This document shows positions 23,041-30,473 of a DNA stretch of 32,503 bases, piece after piece (positions within the stretch are counted from its first letter, which is position 1; each line of letters begins with the position of its first letter). Below the pieces are notes generated by a model. It worked only from the letters and a program-made list of their open reading frames with translations, did not search any database and was not told the origin of the DNA. Origin of the DNA: Deltaproteobacteria bacterium (GTDB lineage: Bacteria; Myxococcota_A; Polyangia; JAAYKL01); the NCBI GenBank assembly GCA_028713995.1, contig JAQTNF010000034.1:8660-41162 (forward strand). The letters run 5' to 3'. Made by a program: the position numbers and the translations under genes.

Positions 23041-24470
23041 CGGGGCAGGGGGCCAACCCGGGAACGAGCGGAGGGGCGGTCTTCCCGCCGCGTTGCCCGG
23101 GTCTCGTCGCCGGCGCGATCGCATGCCTCTGCCTGCTCGTCGCGGCGTCCGCGGCGGCGCAGCCCGAAGCGCAGGCCGCGGGAGTGGCCGTCGGTCCGGT
23201 CCTGGGCGACGTGTCTCCCGAGCTCGAGGCCCTGCTCTCGGCGTCCCTGGCCACGGTCGTGGCCGAGAAGGGACGTACGGTTGCGCCCGGGCAGACCGCG
23301 ACGCTCGCTCTGGTCCTCGATGCCCGTGCAACGGACGACGGCGTGGCGCTCGTGCTCGTCCTCATCGATGCGAACGGTCGCGAGCACGGGAGGCGCGAGA
23401 CCCAGGCCACGCGTGCGAGCGCCGATGCCGAGGCGCGGGAGCTGGCGCGCCAGCTCCTGGAACAACCTGTTCCACCGGCGCCGCCTGCAACACCAGAGCC
23501 GTCCGCAACCCCGGCGCCGCCCGCACCGCCACAAGAGCCCGAGACGCCGCCGTCGACCGTCGCGACCGACGACCAGGGGCCTCCCGCTCCACCCCTGCGC
23601 AACGTGGCCGTGGGATCGGTGTCCGGAGACGTGTCGTTCGACCTCGCGACCGCGCTCATGGAGTCGGTCTCCTTGGCCCTTGCGGACTCGGGACGCGCCG
23701 CGCCGCCCGGCGAGGCCGCCGCGTTCACGCTGACCGTCGACGTGCGCAACAGGAACGGCACGCTCGCGCTCGCGGTCGCGCTGGTCGATGCGAAGAACCG
23801 AGAAGTGGCGAGGCGGGAGACCGAGACCACGAGGAAGGACGCCGACGCCGAGGCGCGCGAGCTGGCGCGCCGGATCCTCGCCGGGCCCATGCCTGAGGGG
23901 CCCCTTGCTCGACCTCTGTTCGTGGCCTCGCCGTCGTTCGTCGCGCCGCCGCCGCCGGCCATGCCAGCCCTGTACACCGACTGGCCCGAGGTCAAGAGCG
24001 CGCGGCTCCTCGCCGGAGGCATCGCCCTGGTCACGCACGTGGGTGTCACGGCCTGGGCCGCCCTGTCCTTCTACGCGGTGGCGGGAATGGGAACCTATCA
24101 CGATCGCGTCACCCACTCCGCGCACGAGGATCTGATGGCGAACTTCCAGGTCATCTGGCCCTACGGGACACCTGTCGTAGGGGCCATCTCCGCTGTCGTG
24201 GGCACCGTGGCCTACACGATCCTGTTCAACAAGGCCCCCTGGTGCCGGACCTCGGGCTTCGGGGTCTTTCTGGGCGGGATGATCGGCGCTGCCCTCGCCA
24301 CCGGCGCGACGTTCCTGACCGGCATGGCCGACTCTCCGGAGGCGACGATCGGCGTCTCGGTCGCCAGCCTGGTGATCTTCCCGCTGGTCGGTGAGATGCT
24401 GCTCGGGTGGGTGTTCGAGGAGCCCTGGACCGCGCCGCGGCGGGCATCGAGCGTAGAGGATGTCCCATGA
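23037..24470 (+). CDS. Secreted/membrane protein with an internal tandem duplication, unknown function
   Basis: A 477-residue protein. GTG 23037 overlaps the ACP stop (GTGA). An N-terminal signal or anchor (about 21-42, ending SAAAQPEA) is followed by two gapless homologous blocks, residues 50-141 and 190-281 (VAVGPVLGDVS.. and VAVGSVSGDVS..; both end AEARELAR), joined by a Pro/Ala/Glu linker. The C-terminal part has about four membrane segments (325-348, 378-396, 408-430, 437-460). Each repeat has alternating strands and a helix and could be a small periplasmic alpha/beta domain. I do not recognise the family. It lies between the two copies of the ACP-tail repeat, so it may have been added to the operon later. 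Confidence 0.7.
   Translation: MTGQGANPGTSGGAVFPPRCPGLVAGAIACLCLLVAASAAAQPEAQAAGVAVGPVLGDVSPELEALLSASLATVVAEKGRTVAPGQTATLALVLDARATDDGVALVLVLIDANGREHGRRETQATRASADAEARELARQLLEQPVPPAPPATPEPSATPAPPAPPQEPETPPSTVATDDQGPPAPPLRNVAVGSVSGDVSFDLATALMESVSLALADSGRAAPPGEAAAFTLTVDVRNRNGTLALAVALVDAKNREVARRETETTRKDADAEARELARRILAGPMPEGPLARPLFVASPSFVAPPPPAMPALYTDWPEVKSARLLAGGIALVTHVGVTAWAALSFYAVAGMGTYHDRVTHSAHEDLMANFQVIWPYGTPVVGAISAVVGTVAYTILFNKAPWCRTSGFGVFLGGMIGAALATGATFLTGMADSPEATIGVSVASLVIFPLVGEMLLGWVFEEPWTAPRRASSVEDVP
23184..23879 (+). repeat. Internal duplication: two 92-residue coding repeats 420 bp apart
   Basis: The segments 23184-23459 and 23604-23879 encode gapless homologous 92-residue blocks. Shared anchors include VAVG, GDVS, a stretch of small and hydrophobic strands, RRET near residue 120/260, and ADAEARELAR. 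They are separated by a Pro-rich linker. The match is clear in protein and partly visible in DNA, so the duplication is not very recent. Confidence 0.8.
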
Positions 24471-25171
24471 AACGCCGGCAACATGAGCGCACCTCCGTGT
24501 TGAGAGCGGGAATCGCGATGATCGCCGTGTCCGCGGGCCTGGGTCTGGCCCTGTCCCAAGCCTGCGTCTACGACGAGTGCAATCCGGATGGCTGGTCGTG
24601 GTGCGACGGCAACACGACCATGAGGTGCGTGAACGAAGACGAAGACGGCTTCGGGAGCGGGAAGAACGTGGTCCAGACCGGGGGCTCGTGCGAGGACCTG
24701 GGCATGGCGTGTTTCGAATACTCGGAAGGCGCGTACTGCGGGTTCCCGGACGCGAAGTGTCCCGGGGGCGAGAATAGGGACGTGTGCGTGGGAAACCTCG
24801 TCGGCGAGTGCCGCCTGGACCAGGAGCATCCGGAGTACATGCAGGGCGACTATTGGCCCTACTCCCGGATGTGCACCGACAACGGCTTCGAGTGCCGGGA
24901 GGTCGATTGGGAGTACGGAACCGTGTGCGCCTACAACGACGAGCCGTGCGAGGTTCCCGGCGAGCGGGTGTGCGCCCCGGATTCGTCGGACGTGCTCCTC
25001 GAGTGCGTCGACGGCGTGTGGGCGGCAGAGGTTTGCGAAGATGGGGACACATGCGAGGAGAACGAGGACGGGACGGTAGACTGCAGCTTCGGTGCTGCTC
25101 ACGGTGGAAGAGGTGGCGCGGGCGGTCGAAAGGAAGCTGGCATGACCGAAAGGGATGAGGGACGATCATGA
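24467..25171 (+). CDS. Cys-rich secreted protein with a chimeric C-terminus
   Basis: A 234-residue protein. ATG 24467 overlaps the previous stop (ATGA). An N-terminal hydrophobic segment (about 14-34) ends in SQAC, possibly a lipoprotein site although the -3 position is not ideal. The mature part is acidic and Cys-rich (about 20 cysteines in a small domain, with repeated C..G..C.DG patterns), like disulfide-bonded surface proteins of myxobacterial-type genomes. After about residue 208 the frame runs through the second copy of the ACP tail in a different frame, giving GAAHGGRGGAGGRKEAG, so the C-terminus is probably an accident of recombination. Function unknown. Confidence 0.7.
   Translation: MKRRQHERTSVLRAGIAMIAVSAGLGLALSQACVYDECNPDGWSWCDGNTTMRCVNEDEDGFGSGKNVVQTGGSCEDLGMACFEYSEGAYCGFPDAKCPGGENRDVCVGNLVGECRLDQEHPEYMQGDYWPYSRMCTDNGFECREVDWEYGTVCAYNDEPCEVPGERVCAPDSSDVLLECVDGVWAAEVCEDGDTCEENEDGTVDCSFGAAHGGRGGAGGRKEAGMTERDEGRS
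25094..25140 (+). repeat. 47-bp direct repeat, copy B
   Basis: A near-identical copy of the ACP 3' end (two mismatches with 22989-23035). Sequence upstream of 25094 has no similarity to the rest of the ACP gene, so only the tail is present. It lies inside the 3' end of the Cys-rich protein gene. Confidence 0.9.
25095..25145 (+). pseudogene. ACP C-terminal remnant
   Basis: Read in the ACP frame, these bases give LLTVEEVARAVERKLA followed by TGA at 25143-25145, matching the intact ACP end LLTVEEVARAVERKLG. The ATGA overlap typical of this operon is preserved at 25142. No start or carrier domain is present, so this is a broken 3' fragment, now overprinted by the Cys-rich protein frame. Confidence 0.8.
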
Positions 25172-26484
25172 GCCGAATCCAAGTGCTGTTGTTCGCCGCG
25201 CTCGCGGGCTGCGCCGGATCCTCGGGCGGGGCAGACGGGGGAACGCCGGAAGACAGCGACACGGGCAGCGAATCGGGCGGCGACGCCGACACCGACACGG
25301 ACGGCGACACGGACACGGACGGAGACACGGACACGCAGGCCTCGTGCCCGGCGGCCGAGGTCGGGAAGGTCCTGGGTCGCGACCGGTTCATGATCGGCGG
25401 CGCCATGACCGACGCCTCGCTCTCGGCCGCGCCGTTCGACGTGCGCTACCAGTACCTGGCCGGCAACGTGCCCACGCCCGGGCCGTGCGACTCGTGCGCC
25501 TCGGGCTGCGTCGTGGACGGCCAGTCGTGCGCCAACACGGCCGGCTGCGCGTGGTGGGGATGCTGGCAGTACGATCAGGTGCCGCCGGGCCAATTCGTGA
25601 TCGACTTCATGGAGAGCACGCACGCGGCCGGCGCGGTGCCCATGCTCACGTACTACATCTGGTTCTCCGTGGCCGGGAACGTGGAGGGCGCGCCGGAGAT
25701 CGCGGCGCTCGCGGACGGCGCGCGTCTCGGGGCCTACCTGGCCGACTTCCGCTTCATGTGCGAGGTCGTGGCGAAGTCGCCGGACATCGAGGTCATCCTG
25801 CACCTGGAGCCCGACCTGTGGGGCTACGGCCAGCAGGTCGACGCGGATCCCTCGTCGATCCCGACCGCGCTCGCGGACGCGAACGAGCCCGAGTGCTCCG
25901 GCATGGCCTCCACGCTCGCCGGCCTCGCCTCGTGCCTGCGCGCCATCGCCGCGGCCGAGGCCCCGAACGCGCTCGTGGCCTTCCACGCCTCGGCGTGGGG
26001 CGCGGGAGCCGATGCGCTCGTCAACTCGGATCCGGGCTTCGATCTTCAGGGGCACGCGGCTTCCACCGCTGCGTACATGCAGGCGCTCGGGGCGGCGGAC
26101 GCGGACCTCGTCGTGCTCGAGATGAGCGACAGGGACGCCGCGTACAACGGCCGCTGGTGGGACGCTTCCGACGCGACCCTGCCCGACTTCGCGCAGGCCA
26201 TCGCCTGGGGGAAGGCCCTCGGCGAGGCGCTCGACCTCGCGCCCCTGTGGTGGCAGGTGCCATACGGGCACATGGGCCTGCCCAACGCGTGCGACCAGTA
26301 CGAGGACAACCGGGTCGACTACGTCTTCGACCACGCGGACGCGTTCGCCGCGGGGGGCGCGCTCGGCGTGGCCTTCGGGGCGGGCATGGACTGCATGACC
26401 ACGGCCGAGACCGACGACGGCCACTTCCTCACCCGCGCGGCCGATTACTACGCGGGCCCCCGGCCTCCCTTGTGCGGCGAGTAG
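25168..26484 (+). CDS. Lipoprotein with Asp-Thr-Asp linker and TIM-barrel, glycosidase-like domain
   Basis: A 438-residue exported lipoprotein. The signal MSRIQVLLFAALAGC has a good lipobox (LAGC, Cys15). A low-complexity acidic linker with (DTDTDG) repeats (about residues 39-56) follows; such linkers tether domains to the outer membrane surface and may bind calcium. The rest looks like a beta/alpha barrel with Cys-rich insertions. VILHLEPDLWGY, LVAFHASAWG, DLVVLEMSDRDAAYNG and LWWQVPYGH have the look of glycoside-hydrolase active-site strands, with Glu and Asp at strand ends, but I cannot assign a family. ATG 25168 overlaps the previous stop (ATGA). It is the last gene of the long operon. 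Confidence 0.75.
   Translation: MSRIQVLLFAALAGCAGSSGGADGGTPEDSDTGSESGGDADTDTDGDTDTDGDTDTQASCPAAEVGKVLGRDRFMIGGAMTDASLSAAPFDVRYQYLAGNVPTPGPCDSCASGCVVDGQSCANTAGCAWWGCWQYDQVPPGQFVIDFMESTHAAGAVPMLTYYIWFSVAGNVEGAPEIAALADGARLGAYLADFRFMCEVVAKSPDIEVILHLEPDLWGYGQQVDADPSSIPTALADANEPECSGMASTLAGLASCLRAIAAAEAPNALVAFHASAWGAGADALVNSDPGFDLQGHAASTAAYMQALGAADADLVVLEMSDRDAAYNGRWWDASDATLPDFAQAIAWGKALGEALDLAPLWWQVPYGHMGLPNACDQYEDNRVDYVFDHADAFAAGGALGVAFGAGMDCMTTAETDDGHFLTRAADYYAGPRPPLCGE
25282..25335 (+). repeat. Short tandem repeat encoding the Asp-Thr-Asp linker
   Basis: Codons GAC-ACG/ACC-GAC-GGC recur to give D-A-D-T-D-T-D-G-D-T-D-T-D-G-D-T-D-T, with an 18-bp period. This is an in-frame coding microsatellite that could change length by slippage without breaking the frame. 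Confidence 0.8.
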
Positions 26485-26504
26485 GGAAGGGACAACCAAG
26501 TGGC

Positions 26505-26543
26505 GGGTCGCGACCCCGATCGGTCCCAATCGGTCAATCGGTC
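26505..26543. repeat. Palindrome and three ATCGGTC repeats at a convergent gene junction
   Basis: GGGTCGCGACCC (26505-26516) is a perfect 12-bp palindrome. It is followed by three copies of ATCGGTC (26519-26525, 26529-26535, 26537-26543). The segment sits between two convergent genes. It has no T-tract, so I do not call it an intrinsic terminator. Confidence 0.45.
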
Positions 26544-27117
26544 ATGTGCAGCATCCGTCCGGCTTGCGGTCCGTGCGCGGCTCGCAGGACACGACGCGCC
26601 CACGGGCGTCGAGCGCGATGTGGCAGCAGTCCTCGAGTGCCTTGCGGAGGTGTTGCCGGCCTCGCTGGACGCGGGACTTCATACCGGACAGGGAGATGCC
26701 GAGCATGTCGGCCGCGTGTTTCTGCGTGAGGCCTTCGAGCTCCGCGAGCGTCAGCGCCTCGCGGTACGGCGAAGGAAGCATCGTGACGAACGGGGCGATG
26801 CAGCTTGCAAGCTCGCGCTCGGCGGCGCGGTCGTCTTCGTCAACCTCGGGTGCCTTTTCCTCCGCGACATCGCCGTCCGTGACACGATGCTTCGCGGAGA
26901 CGCGCCGGTGGTCAACGATGGCGCTCCGCGCGATCTGATAGACCCATGGGCCGAAGCGCTCCTCGTCGCGAAGCCCGGGGAGGCCCCGCTGCATCCGCAG
27001 GAAGACGTCCTGAACGACGTCGTCCACGTCGACATCAGCGCGCACGCGGCGCGCGATGAAGGGACGCAGCTTGGCTTCCAAGTCCCGCCACGCACCGCGC
27101 GCCGCAGGGTTGATCAT
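26542..27117 (-). CDS. ECF sigma factor, SigZ-like, with Cys-rich tail
   Basis: A 191-residue extracytoplasmic-function sigma factor. Region 2 is at about 10-75 ([32 protein letters not shown]). Region 4 is at about 105-160 ([48 protein letters not shown]). The C-terminal extension carries Cys164, Cys165, Cys178, Cys189 and Cys190, which could bind a metal or metalloid. ATG 27117 overlaps the ArsM stop (ATGA), so the two are co-translated; an upstream extension of the frame lies inside arsM. No anti-sigma gene is next to it. Likely role: control of an arsenic or metal response, by context. Confidence 0.85.
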   Translation of the reverse strand: MINPAARGAWRDLEAKLRPFIARRVRADVDVDDVVQDVFLRMQRGLPGLRDEERFGPWVYQIARSAIVDHRRVSAKHRVTDGDVAEEKAPEVDEDDRAAERELASCIAPFVTMLPSPYREALTLAELEGLTQKHAADMLGISLSGMKSRVQRGRQHLRKALEDCCHIALDARGRVVSCEPRTDRKPDGCCT

Positions 27118-27947
27118 GTCGAGGTCCCCGGCGTGCAGCAGGACGGTCCGCAGCACGATTTTCCGCCCGGCTTCACCGCCTCGATTGTAGCCGATGCGAC
27201 GTAGTTCTCGACCCCCGAACCGGGCTTCCAGCAAGCTCCGATCACCTCACGGCTCTCTTCCTTCACGCCGACCCGGATGCTCTCGAACCCGGCCGCGGCG
27301 AGAAGCGCCCGAACCGTCTCGACGCCGGCCGCACCTGAGATGCACGCGGTCATCGCCGCTACGTCGTTGGCGAGCGCTTCGGGCATCAACGCGGTCGCTA
27401 CCACGTCCGAGATCGCAAGGCGACCACCGGGCTTCAGTACGCGGAAGGCGTCCCGGAAGACCGCTCCCTTGTCGGGGCTCAGGTTGATCACGCAGTTGGA
27501 CAGGATGACGTCGACGGTGTTGTCGGCGACGGGCAGATGCTCGATCTCCCCCAGCCTAAACTCGACGTTTTCTGCACCGACCTTCTGCGCGTTCGACCGC
27601 GCCTTCGACACCATGTCGGGTGTCATGTCCACCCCGATGACACGGCCGGTGGGGCCAACCTGCTTCGCTGCGAGGAAGCAGTCGAAGCCGCCTCCCGCTC
27701 CGAGGTCGAGGACTGTCTCACCCGCCTTGAGCGCGGCGATGCCCTGCGGATTGCCGCAGCCCAGACCCATGTTCGCGCCCTCGGGCACCGCGGCGAGATC
27801 GCCGGGTGAGTACCCGAACTTCAAGCTCGTGTCTGCGCTGCCGCCGCAGCAGCCCGTGCCACACCCTCCACCCGTCGTCGATCTCGCGATGTTCCCGTAC
27901 TGTTCGCGCACGGCAGCGCGGGCCTCATCCTTCGTCTGTTCGTTCAT
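27114..27947 (-). CDS. arsM: Arsenite methyltransferase ArsM
   Basis: A 277-residue SAM-dependent methyltransferase that turns As(III) into methylated arsenicals. Motif I is [14 protein letters not shown] (81-94). The conserved As(III)-binding cysteines are seen as Cys64 (GLGCGNP), Cys152 ([11 protein letters not shown]) and Cys202 (ACISGA). Extra cysteines occur at the N-terminus ([12 protein letters not shown]) and C-terminus ([12 protein letters not shown]), as in some bacterial ArsM. ATG 27947 has AGGAGG about 8 nt upstream. It is followed directly by the SigZ-like factor. No arsR, arsB or arsC is in the window, so this may be a small stand-alone methylation unit. Confidence 0.95.
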   Translation of the reverse strand: MNEQTKDEARAAVREQYGNIARSTTGGGCGTGCCGGSADTSLKFGYSPGDLAAVPEGANMGLGCGNPQGIAALKAGETVLDLGAGGGFDCFLAAKQVGPTGRVIGVDMTPDMVSKARSNAQKVGAENVEFRLGEIEHLPVADNTVDVILSNCVINLSPDKGAVFRDAFRVLKPGGRLAISDVVATALMPEALANDVAAMTACISGAAGVETVRALLAAAGFESIRVGVKEESREVIGACWKPGSGVENYVASATIEAVKPGGKSCCGPSCCTPGTST

Positions 27948-28067
27948 GTTCGTTGCCTCCTGCTGATGAAGACGATGATCCCGAGAAAAGGACGCAGGCG
28001 ACTTCCACAGCCACCCCAGCCCCCTGGCTCAATCCTCCCCGGTCAGGCCCGTGTTGCCGCTCCCGCG

Positions 28068-29198
28068 CTAGTACATCCTGAAGTGCAGGAGCCGGCACTC
28101 GATGGGCCCGTTCCACAGGATGTCGCGCTTGTGGGGGTGAAGCCCGATGCAGCCGGCCAGGTATTTTGAGCCCGTCAGCACGTGCGCGTTCATGCCGACG
28201 CAGCGGTGCTTCAGGTTGTCGCCGAGCGCGCGGTAGAGCTCCGCGAGAACGCGCTGTTCGCCGAGGCGTTCGCCATAGGGAGGATTCGTGACCAGCATGC
28301 CCTCGGTGCGCGGCGCGAGGTCGGCCACGTCCGCCCTCCTGATCCGTATGACGCCGTCGACCCCGGCCGTGCGTGCCGAGGCGCGGGTCGCGCGCAGGGC
28401 GTCGTCGGAGATGTCCGAACCGGCCACGAAGGGCTCGTGCGACTCGCGGACGAGCGCGCGCGCCTCGGTCTTGAGCCCGCGCCACAGCTTCTCGTCGAAG
28501 CCCGGCAGCCGCATGAACCCGAAGTCGCGGCCGAGCAGGCCCGGCGCCATGTTCATGGCCATGAGCGCCGCCTCCACGAGAAGCGTGCCCGAGCCGCACA
28601 TGGGATCCACGATGGGCGCCGCGCCGTCGTACCCCGAGAGCATGAGCACGCCCGCGGCCAGGGTCTCCTGCAGCGGAGCAGGCACTCCCGGCGGTCTGTA
28701 GCCGCGCCGGTGGAGCCGCTCCCCGGACAGGTCGAGGCTCACCCAGCAGCGGTTGTCGAGGAGCCGCACGGCGATGAGCAGATCGGGCCGCTTGGGATTC
28801 ACGTCCGGCCGCCGCCCGGTCCTATCGCGGAAGCGGTCCACCACCGCGTCCTTGACCACCCGCGCCGCGAACTGGGTGTGCGTGAGCTCGGACTTGTGGC
28901 TCGTGGCCTCGACCGCGAGCGTCTTGTCGAGCGACATGTGGTCTTCCCAGGGCATGGCCCGGATGCCCGCGTAGAGCTCCTCGCGCGAGCCCGCGCCGAT
29001 CTCTCCCAGGGCGAGGAGCACGCGCGACGCGGTCCGCAGCCAGAGGTTCGCGCGGTAGGCGAGCTCGAGGTCGCCCCGGAACGAGACCCCGCGCACCGCG
29101 GGCGCCACGTCCTTTGCGCCCAGGGACGCGAGCTCGCGGGCCAGGACCTGCTCGAGGCCGGGCGCGGTCGTGGCGTGGAGCTGCAAGGAGGCCCGCAC
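28068..29198 (-). CDS. rlmL: THUMP-domain 23S rRNA guanine-N2 methyltransferase, RlmL-like
   Basis: A 376-residue RNA methyltransferase equal to the N-terminal (RlmL) half of E. coli RlmKL; the RlmK half is absent. The N-terminal THUMP/ferredoxin-like part (about 1-160) is followed by a Rossmann methyltransferase with DPMCGSGTLLVEAAL (198-212) for SAM binding and NPPYGER (305-311), the N2-guanine methylation motif. It ends LHFRMY. GTG 29198 lies 3 nt after the stop of the upstream gene, so it is translated in an operon with it. Housekeeping ribosome modification (position equivalent to G2445) is expected. Between its stop and arsM are 120 bp without an evident gene. Confidence 0.9.
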   Translation of the reverse strand: MRASLQLHATTAPGLEQVLARELASLGAKDVAPAVRGVSFRGDLELAYRANLWLRTASRVLLALGEIGAGSREELYAGIRAMPWEDHMSLDKTLAVEATSHKSELTHTQFAARVVKDAVVDRFRDRTGRRPDVNPKRPDLLIAVRLLDNRCWVSLDLSGERLHRRGYRPPGVPAPLQETLAAGVLMLSGYDGAAPIVDPMCGSGTLLVEAALMAMNMAPGLLGRDFGFMRLPGFDEKLWRGLKTEARALVRESHEPFVAGSDISDDALRATRASARTAGVDGVIRIRRADVADLAPRTEGMLVTNPPYGERLGEQRVLAELYRALGDNLKHRCVGMNAHVLTGSKYLAGCIGLHPHKRDILWNGPIECRLLHFRMY

Positions 29199-29201
29199 TT
29201 C

Positions 29202-30353
29202 TCAGTGCCTTTTTGCGGACAGGGCGCGGGCCGCCGCGGCGACGGATTGGGGCACGTTCTTGTTGTGCTCGAGCTGCCTCACGTCGTTCGGCCGCAGGTG
29301 CTGCAGAAAGCGCAGGGAATCGGACAGCGGGCAGCGCGGGTTCTGCACCAGGCTGAGCTTGACCGAATAGCTCTTGGTCCACTCCCTGTTGTGCGCGATG
29401 TAGCGGACGGCCTCGTCCGGCAGGGAACGCGCCTGGGCGAAGCGCACCACCTCGGTCTCGGTGACGCCCGGCGACTTGACGACGGCCATGATGACCAGCT
29501 TGTTGCTGTCGCGCAGCATCACGGCCCTCTGGCTCGAGTTGCCGAGCGTGGCCAGGCGGATCTTCTGGGACACGGTCAGGTTCGACAGCGACTTGGCCAG
29601 GCGCTTGGCCTTGGCCGCGACCTCGGGATCGATATCAGGCGGCGCCTGCGCCCCGTCGCCGAGGTCGTCCTGCAGGTTCATCCAGTCGTCGGACAGGTCG
29701 ATCCCTTCGAGGGCCAGGCCCTCCTGCATCATGTTCTGCCGGAAGACGAGATCGTCGGGCGCGGGCTCGGCCGTGGGCTCGGCGATGAGCTCGCCCTCGA
29801 GGGCCGCCTTGACCTCGGCGAACGCCGAGATCCCGGTCAGCTCGATGCCGTGCCGGACGGCGAGCTCCACGACGCGGTCCGCGGTCGACATGCGGGTGTG
29901 ATTGTTGCAGTAGAGCTTCTCGATGATTTCGGGCCTGCGCAGGAGCCGCTGCTCGTTGCCGGCGATGATCTCGAGGAGCCGATCGTCCGAGAGCTTCTCC
30001 GCGAGCTCGAGGAAGGTCCCGTCGTCGGCGGTCCGGTTGAGCAGGATGACCTCGATGGCGTCCGCCCGCCGCAGGAGCTGCGTCGCCAGGCCGTCGAGCA
30101 CCGCGGCCGGAAGCTCGCCCCCGAGCGCGCCGAGGAGGAGGTTCGGAGGCAGCTTGCCGAGCGTCTCAACGGCCTTGCGCGAGAGCGACGGGTCCTTGTC
30201 GTAGGAGAGGGCGTAGAGCACGGTGACGAGATCCTGGGGCCCGAGCGGGACGAGCCCGCCCGCGGCCATGGCCTTCATCTGATGCGGCGCAGCGGGCCCG
30301 CAGATCTTGGCGACCTGGGGCGAAAGAAGCGCTTCCGCGATCGGGTGCTGCAT
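29202..30353 (-). CDS. Helical-repeat protein of unknown function
   Basis: A 383-residue soluble protein. ATG 30353 has GAGGAGG upstream. Residues 1-180 and 240-383 are helical and repeat-like (LSRKAVETLGKLPPNLLLGALGG, NEQRLLRRPEIIEKLYCNN, VVKSPGVTETEVVRFAQAR, LVQNPRCPLSDSLRFLQHLRPNDVRQL), similar in feel to HEAT or leucine-rich-variant repeats. An acidic Pro-containing linker (about 190-235) lies between them. Proteins of this look are frequent in deltaproteobacterial genomes, but I know no function. It is first in an operon with the rRNA methyltransferase gene and divergent from the peptidase gene. Confidence 0.75.
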   Translation of the reverse strand: MQHPIAEALLSPQVAKICGPAAPHQMKAMAAGGLVPLGPQDLVTVLYALSYDKDPSLSRKAVETLGKLPPNLLLGALGGELPAAVLDGLATQLLRRADAIEVILLNRTADDGTFLELAEKLSDDRLLEIIAGNEQRLLRRPEIIEKLYCNNHTRMSTADRVVELAVRHGIELTGISAFAEVKAALEGELIAEPTAEPAPDDLVFRQNMMQEGLALEGIDLSDDWMNLQDDLGDGAQAPPDIDPEVAAKAKRLAKSLSNLTVSQKIRLATLGNSSQRAVMLRDSNKLVIMAVVKSPGVTETEVVRFAQARSLPDEAVRYIAHNREWTKSYSVKLSLVQNPRCPLSDSLRFLQHLRPNDVRQLEHNKNVPQSVAAAARALSAKRH

Positions 30354-30422
30354 GTCGAACGGCCTCCTCACGGGTCCGGGCGTCTTTGGCGCGCCCGCTC
30401 TTTTTCGAGCATAGCACGGGCC

Positions 30423-30442
30423 GGCCGATGGTAGAATCGGCC
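30423..30442. promoter_or_regulatory. 7-bp inverted repeat around a -10-like TAGAAT
   Basis: GGCCGAT (30423-30429) and ATCGGCC (30436-30442) flank a 6-nt centre, and TAGAAT (30432-30437) inside could be the -10 of the peptidase gene. It is the only clear dyad in the 120-bp divergent region 30354-30473. A good -35 is not seen. Confidence 0.35.
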
Positions 30443-30473
30443 AAACCCGCGAGGCTTTCCCGAGGAGGAAGCG

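Noticed and set aside
27948-28067. A small gene or RNA in the 120-bp gap between rlmL and arsM
   Set aside because: No ORF with a ribosome site and no strong hairpin is visible. It probably holds the arsM promoter, but I could not place the boxes.
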